A stretch of 64,000 nt of DNA. It comes from Perkinsus chesapeaki. Its lineage: Eukaryota; Perkinsozoa; Perkinsida; Perkinsidae. The notes under the pieces are model-generated. The model did not search any database, had not been told where the DNA came from, and worked only from the letters and a program-made list of their open reading frames with translations. The stretch is from assembly GCA_013115145.1 (NCBI GenBank), contig JAAPAO010000088.1, positions 1 to 64,000 on the forward strand. The letters run 5' to 3'. Positions 33,541-44,446 of the stretch are shown piece after piece (the first letter of the stretch is position 1; every line of letters begins with the position of its first letter). The position numbers and the translations under genes were made by a program.

Positions 33541-33910
33541 TGAGTCACTTCCGTACAGCAAGAAAGTCGGATCCTATATAAGCAGTACTCTACTTAAGAA
33601 TATCGCTGGAGGCCGCCAAAGATCCGTCTACCTCAGCGCTGCTAATTTCCGTATATAGCTGCGTCGAGAACGAGAAGAATGCTCAAGCCGTTTTGAAAAA
33701 TCTTGATGAAAGCGAAGATTCCACAAAGCCCATCTGCGGATAATCCCGACCAGATTTATACCAGCATCCAACTACTCACATTTTCCATCACTAAAATCCC
33801 ACAAATGGTTGACTTTGGCAAGCGAATTCTCTACAATGTGCAATTTCCTATAAATCCACAAAAATGCGCTTGTTTTCCTCAAAGATTGGCTCAATCGTAA
33901 AGTTGATGAC

Positions 33911-35207
33911 TCAGTACATTTTCTGATCCAACATAAGACATTTCTGTCCACATCTAGGATGATCAATGCACCGTCGAGGGCACGATCTCATATGCCTATA
34001 AAACAGTACCTGATAATCACATAGACGTGTAGACATCCCATCCAATACGACTGATAGGAATATATAATTACGGTCGGCACGTTTCGCGCTAACTGTCAAA
34101 CGATAAAAACAGTAAATGTAGAAATCTCCGCCGATATCCCCGGGCGGGGTTCCACGACCCTTCGAAAATTCAGCAGGTCGATTCAAACATCGATTTTTTG
34201 GAACAGATATTTTATAATCACCTGGAAGAACCATAACGACCTACGCGAGTGGATTTAAAATTGTAATCACAAATCGCTTCGCTCCGCTGCTATTACTGCT
34301 GACTGGCGTAATATAGTAGACTTCCTGCACCTGCCAAGTTCTCTCAACTCCGTTGGAAGTGATCGAGGATCCATCGTCGCTCTGAAAAATTGGGATAACA
34401 TTTCCTTAATTTTTCAGAAGCCACCGAGTCCGCTCTAATATATCGAAGGTTCAATTGAACGGGAGTGACATTCGGGCCAATTGAATTTAAAACAAACAAT
34501 TTAAAACGTGTACAATTGCCGTCGATTCTTCCTGCCGCGTCGAACGAACACACCGGCAGCAGCAGAGTTGCAAGATTCACCGATGGGCAAATCGGTGTAG
34601 AACCGATTAAAGATTTTTTTCGGTTCCTGCGGTTCTGGAAGTTTTATATAATCCCAGACAAGAGTGCGCGATGAGCGTAATATTTCCAAGACTCCTGAAG
34701 TGCTGGCATATGTATTTGGTTGCCTTCGGTTAAGCCGTGAAATTCACCAACGAAATGTTAACAGAAATTTTTTTCCTGATGGCCGGTGCGGAAGTCGACC
34801 GTGCTTCTGGCATTACGAAAAGATATTCATAGATTCGCACCAATGCACTAGAAATCGTAAGACGTGGAGAGAACAGAAATTTCAATTTTGGTTGAGAAAG
34901 TACGACACAGAAGATTAAGTCTTCGATGGTGGAACTAATTTCAATCGAAAAAGATACTTTTGAGGTTGATTGGCGTACCACTGGCCGAAACTCGAGAGTT
35001 CCACAGGAGCAAGTTTCCCATTTAATAATCCAGAACTCCAGTCTTTGAAAATACTCCTTAACAAGCAGATGCATCCTTGTTAACCTCCGAAGAATCTTTT
35101 AACCTCTACCAGTAGTACCCCCTATGTAAATTCCCGCCGAGGTAGTCCGCCGCAGCCGCTCGGTCGTCATCATAATCGCGATTCAACACGGAGATGTCTC
35201 CTCCCAT
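33911..35207 (-). CDS. Possible minus-strand gene, unidentified
   Basis: Three open stretches on the minus strand might be exons of one gene. One starts at ATG 35207 (MGGDISVLNRDYDDDRAAAA) and ends before a GTAGAG donor. One covers 35070-34730. One at 34234-33911 has a Cys-rich end (RSCPRRCIDHPRCGQKC). No domain is recognised and the exon joins are not established. The 34271-34290 segment carries motif B reversed, which elsewhere marks introns. Confidence 0.25.
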
Positions 35208-35521
35208 TATGGACGAGGAAACACCGTCAAGGACGAGTCTGGTCACCAGACTTTTGCGGGGCGCGTGACAGGATAGACGTTGAAGAAATGCAAGATCTTG
35301 CAAGACTATCAAGTGGCGTTTGTCGCGTGTCAATGGAGCGGCAAGGCAGGAGTATCTAGAGATGCAGAGTGTGCTTGCTCACGCACAGACTTGTACGCCA
35401 ACGAGTGTAGGTATAGCTATTTCAGGCAGGAGTATCTAGAGGTTGACCGTGCAAGATACAATAGAGGTGAAGTTGAGTGCATGTCAGATTTTTCGTATAC
35501 TTTGGTGGGCACTTTTTGAAT

Positions 35522-38500
35522 ATGTCTGGTGTCGGCACTAACAGCTCAGTTGTCCCAGACCATCAGCCTGGTGGAGGCCCACAAGGATGCACTCTACTTA
35601 TCTATTACGATAAAGGGGTGCCACCAACACAACAGGAACTACAAAAGCGTATTGAGAATGTAATAATGTTATTTAGTCAACAATCCTGCCAAACACATTT
35701 AATATTTTCGGAACGTTTTTTTCTATTTAAAAATCCCCTTGGTCCTAGATGTGAGATAGACCTTGATTTCGAGGACATGTTGTTGTCGCTGACAAGGACG
35801 GCGGGCAGCCATTATGCTGGTTAACTTGGTAAATATTGGGCACCTCAATTGTTATATTTATGTACATTATTAGTAGAATTATTTATTCTAATGACATTAA
35901 AATATGCATTGTTAGTTTATATAGCAATACCCGGTATTGGTTATCCATAAATAGGCTAATATATCGCTCTGCGCTTGGCAAGGTTCGTATAGATGTCGAT
36001 TTATTAAAGATTCATATAAAGGTCGATTTGATAAAGATTCGTATTGAGGTCGATTTGATAAAGATTCATATTGAGGTCGATTTGATAAAGATTCATATAG
36101 AGGTCGATTTGATAAAGATTCATATAGAGGTCGATTTGATAAAGATTCACATAGATGTCGATTTATTAAAGATTCATATAGAGGTCGATTTGATAAAGAT
36201 TCATATAGATGTCGATTTATTAAAGATTCATATAGAGGTCGAATTAATAAAGATTCATATTGAGGTCGATTCCAGCTTTTCCGGTTTTTTCATAACTATT
36301 ATCTTTCTCAGGCGTGTGCGGCCAACCAGCGTAACTCAGACAAGTTGATTGCCGTTCTCGAGGAACTGTTGCTGCTTATGATCAATGGCGAGTCATATCC
36401 TAGGTTGCTCATGACAATGATAAGGTAATTTCATGGCGCGCGTGAAAGCATCTCTTAGATACTTTTCGGCTCAGGTTCGTAGTTCCCAAGCAGGATCATC
36501 GTGTAAAGAAGCTCTTAATGATGTAATACCGGCGGACCTTAACTCTGAGTTTCACTGGCGCTTTCGGGCGGTATCGCACTAGCAAGAATTTCAACTGAGG
36601 CGTCCCGTGCCTTAGCATCCCATGCATTATCGGAATAGACGTTGGCTTCCCTCGCTCGTCAAATTTCATCGTCGATTCGTCATAGTAAATACGTTGCTGG
36701 GAGATGACGAACTCTACCGGAATTGGGCGAAGCTTCGATCAAATTCTTGCTCCTTGGGAATGTTCATTGTAAACTGCGCGCGTGAGATGCTGGTTATATA
36801 GTGCTATATATTTCGTACCACACTTTGATGCGATTGGGGAGCTTACCTCGAATGTTAGCTACTGGGAGCTCTGTGAGAAGACTAATGAAGATGGCAGTCT
36901 TAAGGAGGAGATGATTCTGGTTGTCAATGCCCTCAGAAACGACCTTATGCATCCGAATGAATATGTTCGGGGAAGTAAGGCTCTAAGGCATTTTCGTGGC
37001 GCGTGAAGTTGGTTTATAGGTACTTTGCGATTGCTGTGTAAACTGAAGTATTATCGGATCCTCGAGCCGTTGACTGAGGCAATCCTCCGTAATTTAACCC
37101 ACCGTCACAGTTACGTCCGGAGGAACGCGGTGATGTGCGTGTAGGAATTCTGATAAGGTATTTCGCAACTGTTTGAGGGTCTGTTGGTAGGTACGCTATA
37201 GTGAGCACTTTCGGGGAGGAAATGATGCCAACAGCTTCCCAAGAGGTGGAGAATTTACTATTGGTAGTGGTGCATCGCTCCGCTAAGATTTGAGTTTTAT
37301 TTGGCGTTTTTAGGTTGAAGGGGACTTGTCTACGAAGCGTAATGCATTTTTGATGTTGATGTTGACGCCACATAATGAGGAGAAGGCTATGAACTATGTT
37401 TTCTCTATGCAGGTGAGTAGCAGGAGGAGATTAGTCACCTTCTGGGAAATATTAAATTCGCATGAGTTTTGCATAAGCGACGCTTTCCTGGGTTATATGC
37501 GGGACATTAAGTGTCGCTTGTGTAGAGTTAGGTTATAGGAGGGGAAGTAAATTCCCCTGATTCCAGATGCTTTCATAACCTCTACGGTCTCCCTTGTGAG
37601 CCGAGCTTGCTCGAATGCATGGAGGGGATGCATGAGACTTTCGAATCTATAAGATAGAGGCTTTTTAGTTTTACTATACATAACTTCCAGACAATGTATT
37701 GTGGGAACGCTTCTTTAACGGATACGTTCTCACTGTTCATATTTCAGGACCAAGTGGCTACATTGGGCGACATCTGCCAACTGGTTATTCTGGAGTTGAT
37801 CAGGAGAGTTAATAAACACCATCCTGAGATGAAGGGACAACTTTTAAAGGTGAAATAGTCTAGTTGGTTATACTGTTGGCATTTGAATCGTACAGTCGTT
37901 GGTTCTAATCCTAGGAGCGTCGTTTTAGGTTGTATATACTTTGAGGGAAGCTCCAAGCCCAGCAGTGCAATATGAAACCGCTAACACTTTGGTTATTTTA
38001 TCGAAGTCCCATGTTGCCATTGGAGCCGGTAAGCCTCTTGCTGTTTCCCGTACGTCAGTGGGTCGGTGCCGAGAGTGCCGTTGGGTAGCTGTGGAACGGA
38101 TGATTGATTTTTACGAGAAGGATAGATCGTAGTATCCATTGGCGAGGCCAATGATTAATGAGAATCATAGAGTGCGAGAAGGCATTTTAAAGGAACTTGG
38201 AGCATATTTTATATCTGGGTTAAATCTCCTTACATCCAGCATCTGCTCTAGCATCACTGGGTGCATATATATTAGATCTACCTTTGCAATGTAATCTCCG
38301 CGCTGCTGCGTGATTGAAGTACGGACGGTGAATTCCTACAGCCTTCCTTTTACGTGTGCAATCAACTGTTGTTTTGTTTCAGCGGCCGAGGCTTATGTGA
38401 ATCTTGTTATTACACAAGCTGATAATAACGTCAAGCTCATCGTCCTCGATAAGATAGATCTCCTGAGGAAGCGCTATAAACAAGTAATAGGCTTTATGCA

Positions 38501-41500
38501 TTGTGCCATCGCGAGCCATTTGTATTGTAGGCGTTGGAGCCATTGGTGATGGATTTGCTCAGGGGCCTGTCGTGCCCTGCTGTGGAGGTTAGGAGGAAGA
38601 TTCTAGATATCTGCACACCACTGGTAGTAATCTTGTTGGGTACATTCGGGGCTACTGTTTATGAGGAAATATATTTTTTGCGTGGAAGATGCATGGTTGA
38701 ATGCGTTGGTGGGCCGCATGGCGCTCGAAAGCTTGCGGTGATATAGTTATCGGTGGTGCTCAACTTTGACCGTGTCCGGTCTGAGTCATCATTGCATTTA
38801 CGATAATGTGAATCCAAACAGGTGCAAGATATATATTTATTATGAGATTCATATTATTAGCTAGGCCGTCGTGACGAGGAGGCTAGGCGCGCGAATTCAG
38901 TTACTTAATTTTTTCCAACCAGTAATAAATAGTTCGGATTTTTCAGGTCAACAGTCGTAACATTGGAGACGTTGTTGGCCTCCTTAAAAAGGAGCTTGTT
39001 AAGACTCAGGATACGAGTACCTCTGAGGGCAACACTGAGGTGCTGAAAAGATCCTTCCTAAGTGGAGCGGAGTGAATGTCATCATCATTGTCAGTATCGT
39101 CGTTTGCTTATTCGAGCACTTCACTTGTGCACTATACGCGTTGGTGATGCTAGCTATGCCAATCAAGTGGTGTCGGTGCTGTTGGATATACTTACTGAGC
39201 AGACGGACGCTAAAGCATCTGGTAGTAGATTTGAGAGGGTTGTGCAGTATTATAGCCGCATATAACAGTATCTTATTTTAATATAATCTTTATGGGTATT
39301 ATATGTATGCTATTAGTAGTGCCAATTGTATGTGATATAATGGTAAAGAGAATAAACTAAGTATGATAGTGGAGGCGGATGGAAGGCATCTTTGCGCACT
39401 GGGAATATTTCATCTTCAGATTCGGCGGCAGTTGCGGCTGATATTGTTATGTTTATAAGGGAGACGATTATCCGACATGCGCAGCTTCGTGAGAGTATCT
39501 TGACCAGATTGGTAATGCATGGGTTAACCTTGGATACTCCAAGAGAGTTGTTGCATTTCAGTCGGAGAGTTTACCCGAGATTCGACAGTCTCGTGTTATT
39601 AGAGGCTGCCTCTGGCTGCTGGGAGAGTTCTCGCCAGGTAAGTCGTCCTTTGCGCATGCGTGCAGAATTATTGTGTCGGTGATTGTAGACTGCGGTAAGG
39701 AGGTGTCCCAGAGTGTGCTGGAGGGCATCGTTGAATGTGTGTCACCGTTGCCGATCAAACCGAAGGCTGGTGAAGCCGAGAAGGAGGAGAAGCCTGAGGC
39801 GAGTGCGGACACCGGTAGGGCTCGGTTGATGGCGAGGGAGAGGATCTTGTTGTGAGATAAGTGTGGTCTGAATTCGAGAGGGGCAGTACGAGTTTTTGAT
39901 TGGATTACATCAATGTTGTCCCGCACGTGGGTGAATGGAATCGTTGAGGAAAAATCTGGATATATTACTTTTCTCGGGAAGATTGTTTTCGATTGTCGCA
40001 GCAGGAAGTGAATTTTTATTTTGTTAGGTACTAAGGTTACCACTAGAACGGTTGTTTTGGCCGATGGTACGTATGCGAACGAGACAGTGTAGGTTTGAGG
40101 GGATCTTAGCTTGAAGGTTGCACTTGTTAATTTTCAAGATACGATGGAGGTGCAGCAGCTGAGGAGGATAAGAATGATAAGGACTCGAAGACACCTATGC
40201 GTAAGGAAGGGTATCTTAGGTCCATGCGTGCAGGATACGAAATAGTTGAACTATATGTGATGTTTGCTCACACTTTGGTTATGTTAGGAATTTATTTTGG
40301 TATGCGTTTTAGGTAAACTCATCGCGGAAGGAGATTCTTTGTTATGTACCATGGTGGGAGTGACGGCCACTAAGTTGTTGGTTAAAGGAGGATTACGTAG
40401 GCTAGACGGAGCGAAGTTTTTTATTTATTTCTCAGTTGGAGACTGCCCTGTTTCTCTGAAGAATCAGGTCTGTTTTTTATTGGCCAACTTGGTTAAGCTT
40501 TGCGAGAATACATCAAAGCAGGAAGGTAAGCGTTAAACTTGACCTGTTTTGTATCTTACGTGCTTCAACCTGAGATACTCTTTGATGACTTAGGTGCTAC
40601 TTATGCGGACTCATCTGCCGGTGGTAATATCAACGGCACCGTCACAGACACTGATGCGGTGAGCCGCTTGACCCAGTGCGTTCGGGCCATTATCACTTCT
40701 AATAAGAGCGTAAGTCCCGGGTTCGATCCTCGCACTTGTCATTCTTCATGCATTTATATCTCAGATCGAACGCAGTTGCAAACGCGAGTGGGGCTCTGGT
40801 AACGATGCTCGGAACGCTCTCAAGCAGGTATGGAGGAGATCGCGGGTTCGAATCCTGGGAGGGGCATTTTATTAGGTGTTGGAAGTGGAGGCGGGCGAGG
40901 ACCCGGCTTATGCTGATGACGGCAGTTCGCGAGAAACCAGCAAGCAGCCCGATGATCTTATTTTCTTTAGACAACTCAAGCCAGGTAGTGTCCTGGTGGA
41001 TGAGCGGCTGGTTGCTGTGTCGAAGGTCGTGGGTTCGAGTCCCAGGTGAGGTGTTTTTCAGGCGCTACTGTCGATGATGATGGTGATGACTCGGGATGTG
41101 ATCTATTCCAGAGTGATGACAGTTCCATGATAACTGCATCAACCATGGATGGTTCATCTGCTAGCGAACTGGAGTCTGGCGCGCTCTTTGCTGAGAGACT
41201 TGACAAGTAAGGAACAGTGGCTACTGTATAGCTGCATTCTCTCTTCCGAACGTTCCTTGGATGTATTGGTTGGTCCTGCACATGGTCACCGCAGGAGTAA
41301 TTACAGGGGCTCCACTCGACCTATTCAGAAAACCCAGATTAGCTTATTTAACCGGGTTTTGGGTTCTGGGTTTTGGGTTTTCGGGTTTTCAAGTCTGTCC
41401 AGGGTTGGTGGGATTTGATGTCACTATCTCGTGTTTAGGGTATTGCCGATGACTGGTCTAGCGGACCCAGTGTATGTGGAGGGCTTCCTCAGAGTTCATA

Positions 41501-43250
41501 GTTTCGACCTGGTAAGGGCGGAGCGAAGCGATTACTCTTTCGCATTTTTCGTGCACAGGTTTTGGAACTGAACGTATTTAACCGCACAAATACGACTTTA
41601 CAGAACATCCAAGTCGAGCTCAGCACTCAAGGTAAGCAGTGGCGGTTGATGTTATCGCAGAGGGCGCACGCTCTGGTGATCGATTTTAGGTGACTTGAAG
41701 ATCGTTGAAAGGCCGCAATGCGTGACTTTGGCTCCGGGGGCTAATGCTGTGGTTTATGCCACCATTAAGGTGTCCTCTACAGAGACTGGTGTGATTTATG
41801 GTTATGTGGCTTATGATATGAAGTCTGCTGATGATAAGGTAAGGGAGGTTGAAGCGTGCATTTCGCGGAATGAAAGATACTTTTGTTCAGGAATCTTTGG
41901 TGCTTAATGAGCTCCATGTTGATATTTTGGACTACATTGAAAGGGCTTGGGTGAACGAGCTCAACTTCAGGACAATGTGGTAGGAATAATCTGTGCTTCG
42001 CTCCGCCTGCGAAATCGGCATTTTTCGTAGGTCTGAATTTGAGTGGGAGAACAAGATCAACATCACTAATACAAGTGTGGGGCCTCGCGAGTTTTTGGCG
42101 AACCTTATGGAGAACACTAATATGAGTATAGTCGGCAGAAGAGAGGTAAATGATCTCAGCGGAGCGAAGCGATTCATGTTTTACGGTTTTTAGGTTCGAG
42201 TTGGTGTGAAGGCTGGGGATGAGAATCATACGGCTAAGAAGGTAGTTTTTGGTAGGATGTCCAGTATCGCCAATTTCAGTAGAGATCAGTACTTTAATAA
42301 GGGAGAAAAATGGTTTTTTATCAAGTATTGAAATTCCTGTCACCAATTGTAAATATTGTCAACTAAGAATATATTACAGTTTAAAAGCTACGGGCATACT
42401 TGACGACGCAGCTGCGAGGGGTGCCGGTGGATGCTTTCGAGTTTCCGTGCGCGATATGTAAAACGTCGACGAGACACGTGATGTGCATTTGCCATCTCTG
42501 AATAGGCTCATATGCGTATGGCGAAAAGCATCAGATCGGCCTTGACGGTAGAACTCCAATAGATGTGTTAAAGTGGTCAATTATATATATTCCTTGTATA
42601 TGTAAAATAGATGGGATGGTATTACAGAGCAGTCCTGCGCTGAACCTGTAGAGCTTCACGGAGCTTCATTTATGAAAACTCCTATATAGTATTGCATATC
42701 TTAGAGTAATGGCTCTTATGATTAGTTTGCCGGTGGTGCAATAGTGTGGAGGATAATGTAGTGTATAGCGGTAACCGTTTAAACACTTTAATAGAATGCA
42801 TGTCAACATTGGACTTGGGAAGCTGGCTGGATTTCACAGAATTGTTTTTAGGCACAAGTGAAGGCGGAAGTTGACAGGGAATTGAACGAGTCGAGTAGTC
42901 TTTCTAAGCTTTTAGGACCACAGTCGAAGTTCGTGGCTGTTAACTTGTAATAATTGGGAATCTTGCGAGTGCGATGGAGTATCTTTGTGACGGAGCTTGA
43001 CCTTAGATACGCCCGTTCTATCTTCGGGGAGGATGCTTTGGCCAATGTTTCTCTCGAGAAGAATCCAGATGGATCGCTGAGCGGATCGGTGCGCATCCGA
43101 TCCAGAACACAGGGCATTGCGTTGAGCCTCGGTGACCGCATTACGCTCATTCAAAGGAAGCAGCAGCAAAAGCAAAATCAAAAGAAGCCGACGGCTAAGC
43201 GGAGCGAAGGAGTGAAGGCTGCTGCTGCTGAGGCACCACAGCTGTTGTAA
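35522..43250 (+). CDS. COPB1: Coatomer subunit beta (COPI)
   Basis: Large multi-exon gene. Exon 1 (35522-35659) encodes [20 protein letters not shown]. Exon 2 (36312-36424) encodes [19 protein letters not shown], and exon 3 (36475-36522) [15 protein letters not shown]. Then [12 protein letters not shown]...HPNEYVRGS and [87 protein letters not shown] and [20 protein letters not shown]. The end is [11 protein letters not shown] and [20 protein letters not shown]...[10 protein letters not shown] plus a low-complexity tail. Order and content match beta-COP (HEAT-like N-terminus, appendage-like C-terminus), part of the COPI coat of Golgi vesicles. The gene has more than 20 introns, many carrying families A, B, D, F or G. 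The TAA at 43248-43250 overlaps a possible donor (see findings). Confidence 0.9.
35995..36264. repeat. 27-bp tandem repeat in coatomer beta intron 1
   Basis: Ten copies of a unit GTCGATTTGATAAAGATTCA plus TATAGAG, with few variants. The intron runs 35660-36311. Because 27 is a multiple of three the array keeps an open frame (repeated VDLIKIHIE), but it lies between two well-supported coatomer exons and is not conserved in the family, so I treat it as intronic. Confidence 0.9.
36425..36474 (+). repeat. Motif A intron in coatomer beta
   Basis: 50-nt intron whose donor is directly followed by the element (GTAATTTCATGGCGCGCGTG). Exon joining ATGATAAG to GTTCGTAG restores IRFVVPKQ. It is a clean example of family A in sense orientation. 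The next-but-one intron (36975-37019) carries it too. Confidence 0.85.
37850..37928 (+). repeat. Full-length tRNA-like intron in coatomer beta
   Basis: 79-nt intron containing an A-box-like AGTCTAGTTGGTTATAC and, 35-40 nt later, a B-box-like GGTTCTAATCC flanked by a T-stem-like context. The outer ends do not pair as an acceptor stem, so it is not a working tRNA. Splicing restores [19 protein letters not shown]. Confidence 0.7.
40710..41061 (+). repeat. Three consecutive tRNA-like introns in coatomer beta
   Basis: Introns 40710-40764, 40828-40875 and 40985-41061 each contain a T-arm/B-box core: CCCGGGTTCGATCC, CGCGGGTTCGAATCCTGG and GTGGGTTCGAGTCCCAGG. The third is long enough (77 nt) to hold a D-arm-like segment (GTGGATGAGCGGC). 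The exons between them are only about 63 and 109 nt long. All three are in sense orientation. Confidence 0.75.
41512..41558 (+). repeat. Motif B intron in coatomer beta
   Basis: 47-nt intron starting GTAAGGGCGGAGCGAAGCG, nearly the same over its whole length as the intron 44552-44600 in the phosphatase gene (shared GCATTTTTCGTG-type 3' half). Further B introns in this gene: 37264-37313 and 41980-42030 (both reversed), 40397-40435 and 42146-42193. Confidence 0.85.
41839..41890 (+). repeat. Motif G intron in coatomer beta
   Basis: 52-nt intron with GGTTGAAGCGTGCATTTCG followed by AAGATACTT. The TPR gene intron at 18456-18501 has the same elements in the same order. Confidence 0.8.
42947..43006 (+). 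repeat. Motif F intron in coatomer beta
   Basis: 60-nt intron containing GAATCTTGCGAGTGCGAT. The same 18-mer appears, reversed relative to its gene, in the 33-nt minus-strand intron 31922-31954. Splicing restores [16 protein letters not shown]. Confidence 0.8.
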
Positions 43251-43451
43251 ATGGCGGGAAATTTTGTGGCGCGTTTTTATCGGTGAATGAAGGCGGGCTA
43301 TTTTAGGTGAACAGTTTCAATGGAGAGTGTTTGGCTTTGTGTTGATGAGGTTTTCACAATGGGATAGCTAGAGGTGTCAGAATAATAGGCGGAGCGAAGT
43401 TTTTCTGGCAGTTTTTTGAAGGAAAGATTGTCAATATTGCACGGGATAATA

Positions 43452-43680
43452 TGTCAGTGGCGATCAGCCCGCAGACCGCAATAGGCCCGGCGAGTTATGA
43501 TGCATTGGAAAAGGAATATAAAGAGCATGGAGGGAAGGTAATGAAGAGGGGTGGCGGATGGATAGTGGAGGGGTGATTGATGGTAGATGGTAAAGGAAGA
43601 GAGACGGTCTAGTGGCAGCAGCGGCAGCAGTCCTTCTAGCTCTTATTTGGACGATTTGCATCCCAGTCAGGTAGGATAGA
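43452..43680 (+). CDS. Short coding exons, unidentified
   Basis: ATG 43452 opens MSVAISPQTAIGPASYDALE and continues to EHGGK before a GTAATG donor. A Ser-rich exon (RSSGSSGSSPSSSYLDDLHP) follows at about 43600-43670. They lie upstream of the phosphatase and could be its 5' exons or a separate small gene. Confidence 0.3.
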
Positions 43681-44446
43681 GGTGGTGGTCAGATTTATCT
43701 GGGTTCCTTATGGTGAGTTGGACTTCGAGTCGAGGAAATTGGTCATTATAACTGTGATAGTCGATGAATTGTTTTACCCCGAATGGCCTCACTTGCATCT
43801 GTTTTTTATCTGTTGTATGGACACAGGCCAACTGTTCGGTTATCTTATAACTCTTGCTTTTATAAGAACGTGAAGTAATCTCATTATTCCGACGGCATCA
43901 TCCCAAAAAGTTGTTGAAGGCTGTTGGCTTATTCAACGGAGCTGGATGGGAAATATAATCACCAATAGAGTCAGTGATGACATGTGCGGGTGTTATCCAA
44001 TATTAAACTACTCTTTTTGTCTATAGCCCATGTAAGGATTTTACACACACGAAACGGCTGATCGATTTAGAGTCGTGTTTTCAGTTTTCATTTTAGTACT
44101 CGTGCTTGATATTTCGCTTGACAACGCTCAGTGTTGAGTGCGGAATTGGGAAAATACGAATTATTCTGTTTTATGTATATGGATATCGTAATTGTATATA
44201 ATACAATCTATCTGAAGTCAATAATCTGTTCGTCAATGTGACTAGTAGTCCGTGTCTAGTAGGTCCCTATATGTGTCTATGTACGTGTATGTGTCTAGTA
44301 GGTGCCGTTCCATAACGTCGATACTAAAACGAAGAAGTCAATGTTAAGAGGTTTGATGGTCCTTCAGAGGGTCAAGGCAGATAACCGTAATAGTTGGAAG
44401 CTGCTGGGAGCTGTGGTGTAGATGGTTGGTTGGTAGATGTCCACAA

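Noticed and set aside
35836-36348. Open frame with ten repeats of VDLIKIHIE, as if a repetitive protein
   Set aside because: It lies between well-supported coatomer beta exons 1 and 2 with good donor and acceptor. The open frame follows from a 27-bp unit lacking stops.
40828-40875. tRNA gene on the plus strand
   Set aside because: Same reason: a 48-nt spliceable segment with a T-arm only.
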